Of a stretch of 62,861 nucleotides of DNA, positions 41,623 to 50,283 are shown piece by piece (position 1 is the stretch's first letter; every line of letters begins with the position of its first letter). Both the position numbers and the translations under genes were made by a program. The DNA is taken from positions 1 to 62,861 of the forward strand of contig CAMTWK010000009.1 of NCBI GenBank assembly GCA_947085425.1, written 5' to 3'. This DNA is from UKL13-2 sp947085425 (GTDB lineage: Bacteria; Pseudomonadota; Gammaproteobacteria; Burkholderiales; Usitatibacteraceae). The notes beneath the pieces are model-generated. The model saw nothing but the letters and a program-made list of their open reading frames with translations. It was not told the DNA's origin and did no database searches.

Positions 41623-42405
41623 ATGAACTCACCCCTGCAAAAAATTGACCGTGTCAAAAAAGGTCTGCTCGACCCCGAGCGCCGCCGCAAGGGCATTTAT
41701 TTGTTGCCCAATTTGTTTACCTCGGCGTCGTTGTTTTCTGGTTTCTACGCCATTGTCCAGGGAATGGACGGTAAATTTGAAGTGGCCTGTATCGCAATTT
41801 TTGTGGCGATGGTGCTGGACGGGCTGGATGGACGTGTCGCCCGCATGACCCGCACCACCAGTGAATTTGGCGCACAACTCGATTCCTTGTCCGACATGGT
41901 TTCGTTTGGTGCCGCACCGGCGCTGGTCATGTACGCATGGGCGTTGCAACCGCTGGGCAAATGGGGTTGGATTGCGGCCTTCATTTATTGTGTCTGCGCG
42001 GCACTGCGGCTGGCGCGATTTAATACCAATATTGGCACCGTCGACAAACGCTTTTTTCAAGGTCTGCCCAGCCCGGCGGCGGCGTGTTTGATGGCGGGTC
42101 TCATTTGGGTATTAAATGAATATCAAGTCAAAGGTCACGATATTGGTTGGTATGCTTGGGCGATGGCGGTATTTGCCGGTATCACCATGATATCGACCGT
42201 GCCTTATTACAGCGGTAAAGAATTTAATTTGCGCCGCAGTGTGCCGTTCTGGGTGATCCCGGCGATGGTGGTGGGTTATCTATTGATATCGCTGCAGCCG
42301 TCACATGTGTTGTTCGGCTTGTTTGTTTGTTATGTCCTGTCCGGTTATATTGTTTGGATCATGCGGGCGTGGCGCAAGCCAAAGACTCCAACCACGGCAG
42401 TGTGA
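41623..42405 (+). CDS. pssA: CDP-diacylglycerol-serine O-phosphatidyltransferase
   Basis: Integral membrane enzyme that makes phosphatidylserine from CDP-diacylglycerol and serine. 260 residues with the CDP-alcohol phosphotransferase motif DGLDGRVARMTRTTSEFGAQ followed by LDSLSD (D-G-x2-A-R-x8-G-x3-D-x3-D), and six to eight transmembrane helices. This is the Bacillus/beta-type PssA (subtype II), not the soluble E. coli type. Downstream of psd; the leuA leader promoter starts right at its stop codon. Confidence 0.93.
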   Translation: MNSPLQKIDRVKKGLLDPERRRKGIYLLPNLFTSASLFSGFYAIVQGMDGKFEVACIAIFVAMVLDGLDGRVARMTRTTSEFGAQLDSLSDMVSFGAAPALVMYAWALQPLGKWGWIAAFIYCVCAALRLARFNTNIGTVDKRFFQGLPSPAAACLMAGLIWVLNEYQVKGHDIGWYAWAMAVFAGITMISTVPYYSGKEFNLRRSVPFWVIPAMVVGYLLISLQPSHVLFGLFVCYVLSGYIVWIMRAWRKPKTPTTAV

Positions 42406-42406
42406 C

Positions 42407-42435
42407 TTGCGCCCGATTCACTGACACGTTATATT
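42407..42435 (+). promoter_or_regulatory. leuA leader promoter
   Basis: TTGCGC (42407-42412) and TATATT (42430-42435) have exactly 17-bp spacing. The expected start site, about 7 bp after the -10 box, coincides with the ATG at 42442, so the first message base would be the start codon of the leader peptide. Confidence 0.65.
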
Positions 42436-42441
42436 TGATTT

Positions 42442-42528
42442 ATGTTTTCAGCCGCAGAAAAATCGAAGCTCGTTTTAGCCGCCATTTCTGGCGCGCTGCT
42501 GCTGCTTGCGCCACCCGCGCAAAAATAA
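42442..42528 (+). CDS. leuL: Putative leaderless leucine attenuator peptide
   Basis: A 28-codon frame starts MFSAAEKSKLVLAAISGALL, continues LLAPPAQK and stops at TAA 42526. It contains four consecutive Leu codons (CTG CTG CTG CTT, 42496-42507), six Leu in all, directly upstream of leuA. There is no ribosome-binding site, but the predicted transcription start falls on the ATG, fitting a leaderless peptide. The Leu codons lie in the loop of a hairpin GGCGC/GCGCC (42490-42494 with 42508-42512), and a GC-rich hairpin follows. In leucine attenuation, ribosome stalling at such codons controls read-through. The role is inferred; a chance hydrophobic frame is the alternative. Confidence 0.6.
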   Translation: MFSAAEKSKLVLAAISGALLLLAPPAQK

Positions 42529-42557
42529 CCCCCCCTTCCCTTTGTTTTTCCTTCGCA

Positions 42558-42586
42558 GCCTCCCTCCGGTTCCCACGCCGGGAGGC
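42558..42586 (+). promoter_or_regulatory. GC-rich hairpin in the leuA leader
   Basis: GCCTCCC (42558-42564) pairs perfectly with GGGAGGC (42580-42586); an alternative register pairs CTCCGG with CCGGGAG. It lies 30 bp after the leader-peptide stop and 46 bp before the leuA ATG. No clear T-run follows, so it could be an attenuator of unusual type or could mask the leuA ribosome-binding region. Confidence 0.5.
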
Positions 42587-42632
42587 GCGATCATCATCGT
42601 TTGCAGGGCAATCATCGATACGGAGTTGTTAG

Positions 42633-44171
42633 ATGGATCAATTAATTATTTTTGACACGACCATGCGCGACGGTGAGCAAAGTCCCGGCGCCTCCATGAC
42701 CAAAGAGGAAAAAGTACGCATCGGCAAACAGCTTGAAAAAATGCGTGTGGATGTGATTGAGGCCGGTTTTGCCGCCGCCAGCCATGGCGACTTCGAAGCG
42801 ATTCACGCTGTTGCCAGCGCGGTCAAAGACTCGACGATTTGTTCACTGGCGCGCGCCCAGGTGGGCGATATTCAAAAAGCGGGTGATGCGATCAAGCCGG
42901 CCGCACGCGGCCGAATTCACACCTTTATCGCCACCTCACCGATTCATATGCAGCATAAATTGCGCATGACCCCGGATCAAGTGTTGCAGGGCGCGATTGA
43001 TGCGGTCAAGTTTGCGCGAACATTTACCGACGATGTGGAATTTTCGGCAGAAGACGCGGTACGCAGCGAAATTGATTTTTTGTGCCGGGTATTTGAGGCA
43101 GTAATCAAGGCCGGCGCCAAGACCATAAACGTGCCGGATACGGTTGGTTATAGCATTCCCGAGTTATGGGCGGAGCGATTCAAAACGTTGCTCGAACGCG
43201 TGCCGAATGCCGACCAAGTCATATGGTCTACGCATTGTCACAACGATTTGGGAATGGCCGTTGCCAATTCACTGGCGGCCGTCAAAGCCGGTGCGCGCCA
43301 GGTTGAGTGCACCATCAACGGCCTCGGTGAGCGTGCAGGCAACGCGGCGCTCGAAGAGATTGTCATGGCGATTCGCACCCGGTCGGATTATTTTGGAGTC
43401 GAAACGCGAATAGACGCGACACAGATTGTGCCGGCTTCCAAATTGGTTTCGACCATTACCGGCTATCCGGTGCAACCGAACAAGGCGGTGGTGGGTGCGA
43501 ATGCGTTTGCACACGAGTCGGGTATTCATCAAGACGGCGTGCTGAAACATCGCGAAACCTATGAAATTATGCGTGCTCAGGATGTGGGTTGGCACAACAA
43601 CCGGCTGACGCTGGGCAAATTGTCCGGTCGCTCCGCCTTCCGTGAGCGGTTAAAAGAGCTCGGGATCGAGCTCGATTCGGAAGTCGCGGTCAATGCCGCG
43701 TTTAAAAAATTCAAAGAATTGGCCGACAAAAAGTCGGAGATTTTTGACGAAGACATTCACGCCATTGTTTCGGACGAGGCGGTGACTCCGGAAATTGAAC
43801 CGTACCACTTGATTTCTCTGTCTGCCCGCGTGGAAACAGGTGAACAGCCATACGCAAAGCTGGTGATTTCAGATCATGGCCGGGAAGTGCATTGTGAGGC
43901 AAAAGGTGCCGGGCCGGTGGATGCGACCTTTAAGGCGCTGGAGACGGTTGTTCACAGCGATTCAGAGCTGCTGCTTTACTCCGTCAATAACGTGACAGAA
44001 GGCACCGATAGCCAAGGCGAGGTGACCGTGCGGTTGAGTAAAGGCGGACGGGTGGTCAATGGGATTGGTTCGGACACCGATATTGTGATGGCGTCGGCCA
44101 AAGCCTATTTAAACGCCCTCAACAAAATGGCTGGTAATTTTGCGCGCTTAAGTCCGCAGGCCGATAGCTAA
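42633..44171 (+). CDS. leuA: 2-isopropylmalate synthase
   Basis: Joins acetyl-CoA and 2-oxoisovalerate in the first step specific to leucine. 512 residues: a TIM-barrel catalytic domain starting DQLIIFDTTMRDGEQSPGAS, with HCHNDLGMAVANSLAAVKAG and the GLGERAGNAALEE loop, a linker, and a C-terminal regulatory domain (about 390-500; YHLISLSARVETGEQPYAKL, GSDTDIVMASAKAYLNALNK) for leucine feedback. The ATG follows GGAGTTGTTAG. The 227-bp leader carries a promoter, a Leu-rich short frame and hairpins. Confidence 0.96.
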   Translation: MDQLIIFDTTMRDGEQSPGASMTKEEKVRIGKQLEKMRVDVIEAGFAAASHGDFEAIHAVASAVKDSTICSLARAQVGDIQKAGDAIKPAARGRIHTFIATSPIHMQHKLRMTPDQVLQGAIDAVKFARTFTDDVEFSAEDAVRSEIDFLCRVFEAVIKAGAKTINVPDTVGYSIPELWAERFKTLLERVPNADQVIWSTHCHNDLGMAVANSLAAVKAGARQVECTINGLGERAGNAALEEIVMAIRTRSDYFGVETRIDATQIVPASKLVSTITGYPVQPNKAVVGANAFAHESGIHQDGVLKHRETYEIMRAQDVGWHNNRLTLGKLSGRSAFRERLKELGIELDSEVAVNAAFKKFKELADKKSEIFDEDIHAIVSDEAVTPEIEPYHLISLSARVETGEQPYAKLVISDHGREVHCEAKGAGPVDATFKALETVVHSDSELLLYSVNNVTEGTDSQGEVTVRLSKGGRVVNGIGSDTDIVMASAKAYLNALNKMAGNFARLSPQADS

Positions 44172-44250
44172 TGATTGAATGAGTACGAAACGACCATGGT
44201 GTCTTGGCGCGGCCGGGAGTGGGGTTGAAATGCAATGCCGGTAGACGGTT

Positions 44251-44778
44251 TTATTGCGACCGTGGCACCAGCTCGATCAGGGCGTGGCCAATTTCGCGTG
44301 CCAGCTTGACACCCTCCTCGTCGCCAAGCACCGTGGTAAAAATATGTTCAAGGCTGCGCAATTTGATGCGCAATTCCTCGGCCGTGCCGGTGCGTTCGAT
44401 TTCACCAACGAGGCAGTTTGCCTGGTCGCCAAAAATGTGGCGGACACGTTCGATGGTGCGGGCGCGAAGTTCCGCAAAGACTTGTGGATCACGCGCCGCC
44501 GGAACCATGGAAACATAGCCGGAATCTTCGGCAGGTGTCAATTCGGTCACCAGCTCGATCATTCCGCGCTCCAACAAATGTGGAAATACTTCCTCAATCT
44601 CGCCGGGCCGTAACAAGACCGACATGGCGGCCAGGTCTTTTTTTCCGTCGATTAAAATCAGGGCACGTCGAAACCGCTGCTGCAGTGACTGGCTGCGCGT
44701 TGCCAATTCAGCAATACCCACCGATGTTTTGCGAAACACGGCGGTATCGGTCAGCGCAGCCAAAATTGAAGTCACCAT
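44251..44778 (-). CDS. Conserved hypothetical protein
   Basis: 175-residue soluble protein. The part RFRRALILIDGKKDLAAMSV and EEVFPHLLERGMIELVTELT looks like a winged-helix or similar small domain often found in betaproteobacterial signalling proteins; the C-terminal half (VRHIFGDQANCLVGEIERTG, LRIKLRSLEHIFTTVLGDEE) is predicted helical. I do not recognise the family with certainty and give no function. It is convergent with leuA and 33 bp downstream of purB on the same strand. Confidence 0.6.
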   Translation of the reverse strand: MVTSILAALTDTAVFRKTSVGIAELATRSQSLQQRFRRALILIDGKKDLAAMSVLLRPGEIEEVFPHLLERGMIELVTELTPAEDSGYVSMVPAARDPQVFAELRARTIERVRHIFGDQANCLVGEIERTGTAEELRIKLRSLEHIFTTVLGDEEGVKLAREIGHALIELVPRSQ

Positions 44779-44811
44779 GAGCGGAATTTCTCGGAAGTGA
44801 GCAACGGAGAA

Positions 44812-46194
44812 CTATGACTTGATGGCTTGCGCCAATTTGATCGCGCAGCCAATATAACTTGCCGGCGTCATGGCCAGCAGCGCTGCCTGTTCATGTGGCG
44901 GGATCGCCAAGCCATTAATAAACTGGTGCATGGATTCACGGTCAATGCCACCTTTGCCGCGGGTTAATTCCTTTAGTTGTTCATAGGCATCGGTGATGCC
45001 GTATTTGCGCATGACCGTTTGCACCGGTTCGGCCAATACATCCCATTGACGGTCGAGATCCGCCGCCAGGACGTCCGGATTGGCTTCGAGTTTGTGTAGT
45101 CCCTTGTTCAGAGCTTCATATGCCAGCAGTGAATAACCAAGGGCGACCCCCATATTGCGCAGCACGGTCGAGTCGGTCAAATCGCGTTGCCATCTGGATA
45201 CCGGTAGTTTTTCCGCCAGATGTCGCAGTAGCGCGTTTGCCATCCCCAGATTGCCTTCGGAGTTTTCGAAGTCAATCGGATTGACTTTGTGCGGCATGGT
45301 GGACGAACCAATTTCGCCGGCCAATGTAAGCTGCTTGAAATATCCTTTGGCGATGTAACCCCAAATGTCACGATTCAGGTCGATCAAAATAGTATTCGCC
45401 CGCGCCACGGCGTCAAACAATTCCGCCATATAGTCGTGTGGTTCGATTTGGATGGTGTACGGATTAAGCGTCACACCTAGTCGTCCGACAAATTTTTGCG
45501 CAAAGGCCGGCCAATCAAAATTCGGATAAGCGGCAAGATGCGCGTTGTAATTGCCGACCGCACCGTTCATTTTGCCGAGAATAACCACGCCTTCAATCGC
45601 GGCAATGGCGCGGTGTAATCGCGCCGCCACATTGGCCATTTCCTTTCCAAGCGTGGTGGGCGAAGCCGGCTGCCCATGGGTATGGGCGAGCATGGGCAGT
45701 GCGGCATGCTCGTGTGCCAGCGAAATAATTTTGACTTCCGTGCCGCGTAATACCGGTAGCAGGCAATCCCGCCGTGCCTGACTCAGCATCAATGCATGGG
45801 ACAGGTTGTTGATATCTTCGGACGTACAGGCGAAGTGAATAAACGCATTCGCTTTTGCTATTTCCGCATTTGCAGAAAATGTTTCCCGCAACCAGTACTC
45901 GACCGCTTTCACATCGTGATTGGTGGTGGCCTCGATTTCTTTAACCCGCTCAGCGTCGGCAATTGAAAAGGCTTTGGCCCGCTCTCGTAGTTCGGTGATG
46001 GTGGTGGATGAAAATGGCCCGATCTCCGCCAACGCCGCCTCGTGGCTCAACGCAACCAGCCATTCGATTTCAACGTGCACACGGTTTTTGATCAACGCAA
46101 ATTCACTAAAAAATTCACGTAAATGCGCCACTTTCTTTTCGTAACGGCCGTCGAGTGGCGAAAGTGCGGTCAGGGTGGAAAGGGGCAGGTGCAT
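44812..46194 (-). CDS. purB: Adenylosuccinate lyase
   Basis: Cleaves adenylosuccinate and SAICAR in purine synthesis, releasing fumarate. From ATG 46194 the protein has 460 residues, starting LPLSTLTALSPLDGRYEKKV as in the E. coli-type PurB (456). Superfamily signature GEIGSSTMPHKVNPIDFENS near residue 290, general-base His region AHTHGQPASPTTLGKEMANV, and TTNHDVKAVEYWLRE. The frame is open 55 codons further upstream, but those residues are not family-like and cross a gene-free gap. Confidence 0.95.
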   Translation of the reverse strand: MHLPLSTLTALSPLDGRYEKKVAHLREFFSEFALIKNRVHVEIEWLVALSHEAALAEIGPFSSTTITELRERAKAFSIADAERVKEIEATTNHDVKAVEYWLRETFSANAEIAKANAFIHFACTSEDINNLSHALMLSQARRDCLLPVLRGTEVKIISLAHEHAALPMLAHTHGQPASPTTLGKEMANVAARLHRAIAAIEGVVILGKMNGAVGNYNAHLAAYPNFDWPAFAQKFVGRLGVTLNPYTIQIEPHDYMAELFDAVARANTILIDLNRDIWGYIAKGYFKQLTLAGEIGSSTMPHKVNPIDFENSEGNLGMANALLRHLAEKLPVSRWQRDLTDSTVLRNMGVALGYSLLAYEALNKGLHKLEANPDVLAADLDRQWDVLAEPVQTVMRKYGITDAYEQLKELTRGKGGIDRESMHQFINGLAIPPHEQAALLAMTPASYIGCAIKLAQAIKS

Positions 46195-46339
46195 GGGCGA
46201 ATTCTTCTGTGCTGGAGGACAAAATTTTAACACGATGCCAAAATTGAGCCTGGTAGTTTGTGGCGGGCGACTGATTCTGATCAGGCAGGCCGGTACCCGG
46301 CACACTGGTATAATTTGCGAAATAAATTTGTAAATCGAT

Positions 46340-46948
46340 ATGAAACTCATTGCCTCCAAAACCAGCCCCTATGCCCGTAAAGTCAGTATTGTTCTTGCCG
46401 AACGACATCTCGATGCCGATTGGGTGGATGAGAATGTTTGGGCGGCAACGACCCGGATTCAGTTATTTAACCCGCTCGGTAAAGTTCCCGTGCTGGTGCT
46501 GGATGACGGCACGGCGCTATTTGATTCGCGGGTCATCGTTGAATATTTGGATGGTGTGACGCCAGGCTCACGGCTCATTCCGGAAAACAATCGTGAACGC
46601 GCGATGGTAAAACGCTGGGAAGCATTGGGTGACGGTATTGTCGACGCGGGTATTGCCATATTTTTGGAGCGCAAGCGCGCGGCAGAATTGCAAAGCAAGG
46701 ATTGGATCGCCCGTCAGTTTGGCAAACTGGAGAGCGCCATTGCCGCGGCCGCACGAGAACTTGGTGATCGTAAATTCTGTCATGGCGAAGTGTTCACCCT
46801 GGCAGACATTGCGTTGGCGTGTGGCTTACTCTGGGTTGAGTTTCGTTTGCCGGAAGTGGCTTGGCGGGCAACGTATCCAAACTTGGCGGCGTGGGTCGCC
46901 CGCATGGAGTTGCGCCAGGAATTTATAGACACAAAACCACCGGCCTAA
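46340..46948 (+). CDS. Glutathione S-transferase family protein
   Basis: 202 residues: N-terminal thioredoxin-fold domain (MKLIASKTSPYARKVSIVLA, with S8 or S9 as the likely glutathione-activating residue; NPLGKVPVLVLDDGTALFDS carries the cis-Pro and the DS glutathione contact) and a helical C-terminal domain with FTLADIALACGLLWVEFRL. It resembles YibF-like GSTs. It stands head-to-head with purB and tail-to-tail with phhA. Maleylacetoacetate isomerase, missing from the nearby aromatic cluster, is also GST-like, but the SSCSWRVR-type motif is absent here. Confidence 0.85.
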   Translation: MKLIASKTSPYARKVSIVLAERHLDADWVDENVWAATTRIQLFNPLGKVPVLVLDDGTALFDSRVIVEYLDGVTPGSRLIPENNRERAMVKRWEALGDGIVDAGIAIFLERKRAAELQSKDWIARQFGKLESAIAAAARELGDRKFCHGEVFTLADIALACGLLWVEFRLPEVAWRATYPNLAAWVARMELRQEFIDTKPPA

Positions 46949-46958
46949 GCGGATTTCA

Positions 46959-46972
46959 AGCCGATAACGGCT
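46959..46972. terminator. Possible bidirectional terminator
   Basis: AGCCG-ATAA-CGGCT is a perfect 5-bp stem with a 4-base loop, with TTTCA before and TGAAAA after, between the converging GST and phhA genes. Weak, but rightly placed. Confidence 0.4.
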
Positions 46973-46989
46973 GAAAATTCTTGCGGATA

Positions 46990-47823
46990 TTAGATTTTCA
47001 CCAGCTGATCCGCTGCCGTAATTTCATTTGCCGCCAAGTCTTTTCGACCGGCGAGCTTGGCATAGTGCGGTGTGAAATCCGGCGCAGTTGCGTCAAACAG
47101 CTGCTGAAAACTATCGATGACAAAATAGGTCTCCTGAAACGTGTCGATTTTGTATTTCGATTGCATGACACGCAACAGGTCAAATTTAATCCGACTTGGT
47201 TTTGGGCTGCCGACGCAGTACGGCAATTCACCTGCGGACGACAAAATGCCGGCACCGTAGGTGCGCAATCCCCTGGGTGTCTGAATCAGGCCAAATTCCA
47301 CCGTATACCAATACAGACGCGCCAGATAATCGAGAGCGTTTAAGCCGATCGCCTTGACACCGCCCTTACCGTAGGCTTCCAGATAGTCGGCGAACACCGG
47401 GTTAAACAACATCGGTACATGGCCAAAAAAATCGTGAAAGATATCGGGTTCAACAATGTACTCAAACTCTTCCGGTTTGCGTATCCACACGGAAACGGGA
47501 AACCGCCGATTGGCGAGGTGGGTAAAAAACACATCATCAGGCAGCAGCCCGGGGACCGCGACCAATGTCCAGCGTGTGGCAGGAAAAAGTTTGGTGTTGG
47601 TCTCGTCAAAATGCGGAATGCCGGCGCTAAAATTTAACGATTGCAAAATTTCTATAAATTCATCACACGCAAATTGTGGCACCAATGCTGATTGACGGGC
47701 ATACAGGCGCTTCCATAAATCCTGTTCCTGTGGTGTGTAGCGGCTGTAATCCTGATCAACCGTATAGTCTGGCCGGATATGGGTGTAGTCGCCGCGTAGT
47801 GAGTGATCTGTCTGGCCGGCCAT
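46990..47823 (-). CDS. phhA: Phenylalanine 4-monooxygenase
   Basis: Non-heme iron, pterin-dependent enzyme that hydroxylates phenylalanine to tyrosine. 277 residues, the bacterial monomer type without ACT domain. Iron ligands: the two His in DIFHDFFGHVPMLFNP and the Glu in YWYTVEFGLIQTPRGLRTYG, followed by GAGILSSAGELPYCV. The start ATG overlaps the fahA-like stop by one base (TAATG), so it is the last gene of an hmgA-fahA-phhA string. Confidence 0.94.
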   Translation of the reverse strand: MAGQTDHSLRGDYTHIRPDYTVDQDYSRYTPQEQDLWKRLYARQSALVPQFACDEFIEILQSLNFSAGIPHFDETNTKLFPATRWTLVAVPGLLPDDVFFTHLANRRFPVSVWIRKPEEFEYIVEPDIFHDFFGHVPMLFNPVFADYLEAYGKGGVKAIGLNALDYLARLYWYTVEFGLIQTPRGLRTYGAGILSSAGELPYCVGSPKPSRIKFDLLRVMQSKYKIDTFQETYFVIDSFQQLFDATAPDFTPHYAKLAGRKDLAANEITAADQLVKI

Positions 47824-48839
47824 TACAGGTCCCCGGCATTGACCAGACGATTTTTGATCGAACCAAAAATCGTTTCACCCTGGTGGTCAAACATGTCTAT
47901 TTCAACCGTATCACCAAAACGCAAAAAATCTTCCTTGGCTTCGCCGAGCTCGACCTGTTCAACCAGACGTTTTTCCATGATGCAGGCGTAACCGGTTGCC
48001 ACGTCGTGATTGGAAACGGTGCCACTACCGATCAAGGTGCCGGCTTTAAGTGGCCGCGTTTTTGCGGCGTGGGCGACCAAATCAAACAGTGAAAACGTCA
48101 TGTCGTCGGCGGCGTTGGGGTTGCCAAACCATTCACCCCGCACATGACAAACCAAACGGTAGTCGAGTTTGCCGGCACCTTTTTCATCACACCATGCGCC
48201 ACCCAATTCGTCCGGCGTAACGGCGACCGGGGAGAGCGCATTTAAGCCTTTGCTGTTGACAAATCCAAAGCCTTTGGCGAGTTCAGCCGGAATCAATTTG
48301 CGGTAGGAAACGTCGTTAATGAGTACCACCAATTTTACGGAACCGGATACTTCTGCAGGCGTGGCACCCATTGGTACGTCACCGGTAATCACGCCCACTT
48401 CGCCCTCCAGATCCACGCCCCAGTCTTCCGATAAACACTCGATATCGTCGCGTGGCCCCATCATCGAGTCGCCGCCGCCTTGATACATCAACGGGTCGGT
48501 ATAAAAACTTTCCGGTACGGTGGCACCGCGTGCCCGCCGCACCCGCTCAACGTGTGACAGGTAGGCAGAGCCATCTATCCATTGGTGGCTGCGCGGCAGT
48601 GGCGCGGCGACGCGGCCGACGGCCAGTGCTTCCTGAAAATCAATGATTGGCCGGTCGGTGCCACATTCCAGGCTTTCATACTCATCCTGCAATTTCATTT
48701 CCAACGCGGTCCAATTTTCCAGCGCATATTGCAGCGTCGGCGCGATATCGGAAACATCAATGGCACGCTGTAATTTGCTGTCAACCAGATGTAATACGCC
48801 GTCACGATTGGTCGGGTGTTTGAGTGTGGCGAATTTCAT
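47823..48839 (-). CDS. Fumarylacetoacetate hydrolase
   Basis: 338-residue FAH-family hydrolase, most likely the fumarylacetoacetase step giving fumarate and acetoacetate. Metal-binding acids are in DLEGEVGVITGDVPMGATPA (Glu pair and Asp), with YRKLIPAELAKGFGFVNSKG and GTLIGSGTVSNHDVATGYAC typical of the fold. It is shorter than the classic FahA (about 420) and belongs to the shorter bacterial form. Linked by ATGA overlap to hmgA upstream and TAATG to phhA downstream. Confidence 0.87.
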   Translation of the reverse strand: MKFATLKHPTNRDGVLHLVDSKLQRAIDVSDIAPTLQYALENWTALEMKLQDEYESLECGTDRPIIDFQEALAVGRVAAPLPRSHQWIDGSAYLSHVERVRRARGATVPESFYTDPLMYQGGGDSMMGPRDDIECLSEDWGVDLEGEVGVITGDVPMGATPAEVSGSVKLVVLINDVSYRKLIPAELAKGFGFVNSKGLNALSPVAVTPDELGGAWCDEKGAGKLDYRLVCHVRGEWFGNPNAADDMTFSLFDLVAHAAKTRPLKAGTLIGSGTVSNHDVATGYACIMEKRLVEQVELGEAKEDFLRFGDTVEIDMFDHQGETIFGSIKNRLVNAGDL

Positions 48840-50134
48840 TTCACAACCTTTGTTTGATTAAATCCTGCCCAAGCCGCATCGTAATTTTTTTGCAAATCCG
48901 GCGTGGACAAGGCAAATTCAGTGGGCAGGAACACATAACGACTTTCAAACATAAAGGCGAGTGTTTTGTCCTGATACACCGGTTTGAGATCCTCAGTGGA
49001 TCCCTTGCGATACGTCGCGGCGTCCGGTCCGTGTGCGGAAAAACAATTGTGTAACGAGCCGCCGCCAGGCTCAAAGCCATCTGCCTTGGCGTCGTATTGG
49101 CCATGGATCAACCCCATGTATTCACTCATCACGTTGCGGTGAAACCACGGTGGTCGAAAGGTATTTTCGGCGACCATCCAGCGCGGTGGAAAAATGACAA
49201 AATCGACATTGGCCGTGCCTGCAAGGTCGGAAGGCGAAGTCAACACCGTAAAAATAGATGGGTCGCAATGGTCAAACGAAACACTATTGATGGCGTTGAA
49301 ATGGGCCAGGTCGTATTTGTACGGGGCATAATTTCCGTGCCAGGCGACCACATTAAGCGGCGAGCCTTTGACCGTACAGGCCCACAAGTTGCCGCCAAAT
49401 TTGGCGACAATCTCGGTGTCGCCACTCATTTCTTCAAACCAGGCAACCGGCGTCAAAAAATCGCGCGCGTTGGCGAGTCCATTGGCGCCTATCGGGCCCA
49501 AATCCGGCAAACGTAATGGCGCGCCGTAGTTTTCGCAAACGTAGCCACGAATAGACTGTTGGCACTCGACGCGAAATTTGACACCACGTGGAATCACCGC
49601 AATCTCGCCGGGCTTCAGGTCAATCACGCCAAATTCAGTCTTTAAAGTCATTACGCCCAGCTGCGGCACAATCAGCATTTCACCATCGGCGTTATAAAAA
49701 CACTGCGTCATGTTTTGGTTGGCGGCGTAGACGTGAATTGCCAAACCACGCTGCATGTGCGCGTCGCCGTTGCTGGCAACGGTGGTCAGGCCTTGAATAA
49801 AATCCGTCGGCGTGGCGGGCAAGGCCGGCGGATCCCAGCGCAGTCGATCGGGTGGTGCCGCGACTTCATGACACGGTGCGCTGCGAATTCTCCCGTTGTC
49901 TAGTTTTCGGTAGGCAGAATGTTCTGCCGACGGCCGCAGCCGGTATTGCCACGAGCGCAAATTTTGATCACGCGGTGCGGTAAAGGCGCTGCCGGAAACT
50001 TGTTCTGCATACAGACCGAACGGCACTTGTTGGGGTGAATTTCGGCCAACAGGCAAGGCACCAGTGACGGCTTCGCTGGCGAATTCGTTGCCGAAACCGG
50101 AGAGATATTTTTGATTTGTGGCAGTCATAGGCAT
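48836..50134 (-). CDS. hmgA: Homogentisate 1,2-dioxygenase
   Basis: Fe(II) ring-opening enzyme that turns homogentisate into maleylacetoacetate. 432 residues in a cupin fold. Family landmarks: KYLSGFGNEFASEAVTGALP near the start, NQNMTQCFYNADGEMLIVPQ, PRGVKFRVECQQSIRGYVCE, FPPRWMVAENTFRPPWFHRN VMSEYMGL with the iron-binding His and Glu, and GGGSLHNCFSAHGPDAATY. ATG 50134 and 50128 are both possible. Second gene of the tyrosine degradation set. Confidence 0.95.
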   Translation of the reverse strand: MPMTATNQKYLSGFGNEFASEAVTGALPVGRNSPQQVPFGLYAEQVSGSAFTAPRDQNLRSWQYRLRPSAEHSAYRKLDNGRIRSAPCHEVAAPPDRLRWDPPALPATPTDFIQGLTTVASNGDAHMQRGLAIHVYAANQNMTQCFYNADGEMLIVPQLGVMTLKTEFGVIDLKPGEIAVIPRGVKFRVECQQSIRGYVCENYGAPLRLPDLGPIGANGLANARDFLTPVAWFEEMSGDTEIVAKFGGNLWACTVKGSPLNVVAWHGNYAPYKYDLAHFNAINSVSFDHCDPSIFTVLTSPSDLAGTANVDFVIFPPRWMVAENTFRPPWFHRNVMSEYMGLIHGQYDAKADGFEPGGGSLHNCFSAHGPDAATYRKGSTEDLKPVYQDKTLAFMFESRYVFLPTEFALSTPDLQKNYDAAWAGFNQTKVVK

Positions 50135-50283
50135 GGTCGATAGGGTGGATCACAAACGGAAAGAAAAAGGCACTCAATGATACAACTCCATTATTGGTGA
50201 GCTGTTTCAGCTCGAAGTGGCTGAATTCGCTTGCTGGATAAGGGATTTGATCGAACCATCATGACCGCGCTGGCGGGCAACGA

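Noticed and set aside
42327..42632. 101-codon frame running from pssA into the leuA leader
   Set aside because: Frame-shifted relative to pssA, no family match, and overlaps the better supported leader peptide frame.
46340..46948. GST as maleylacetoacetate isomerase
   Set aside because: The active-site SSxxWRVR-type motif of MaiA is absent; the start SKTSPYARKV fits general GSTs of the YibF type.
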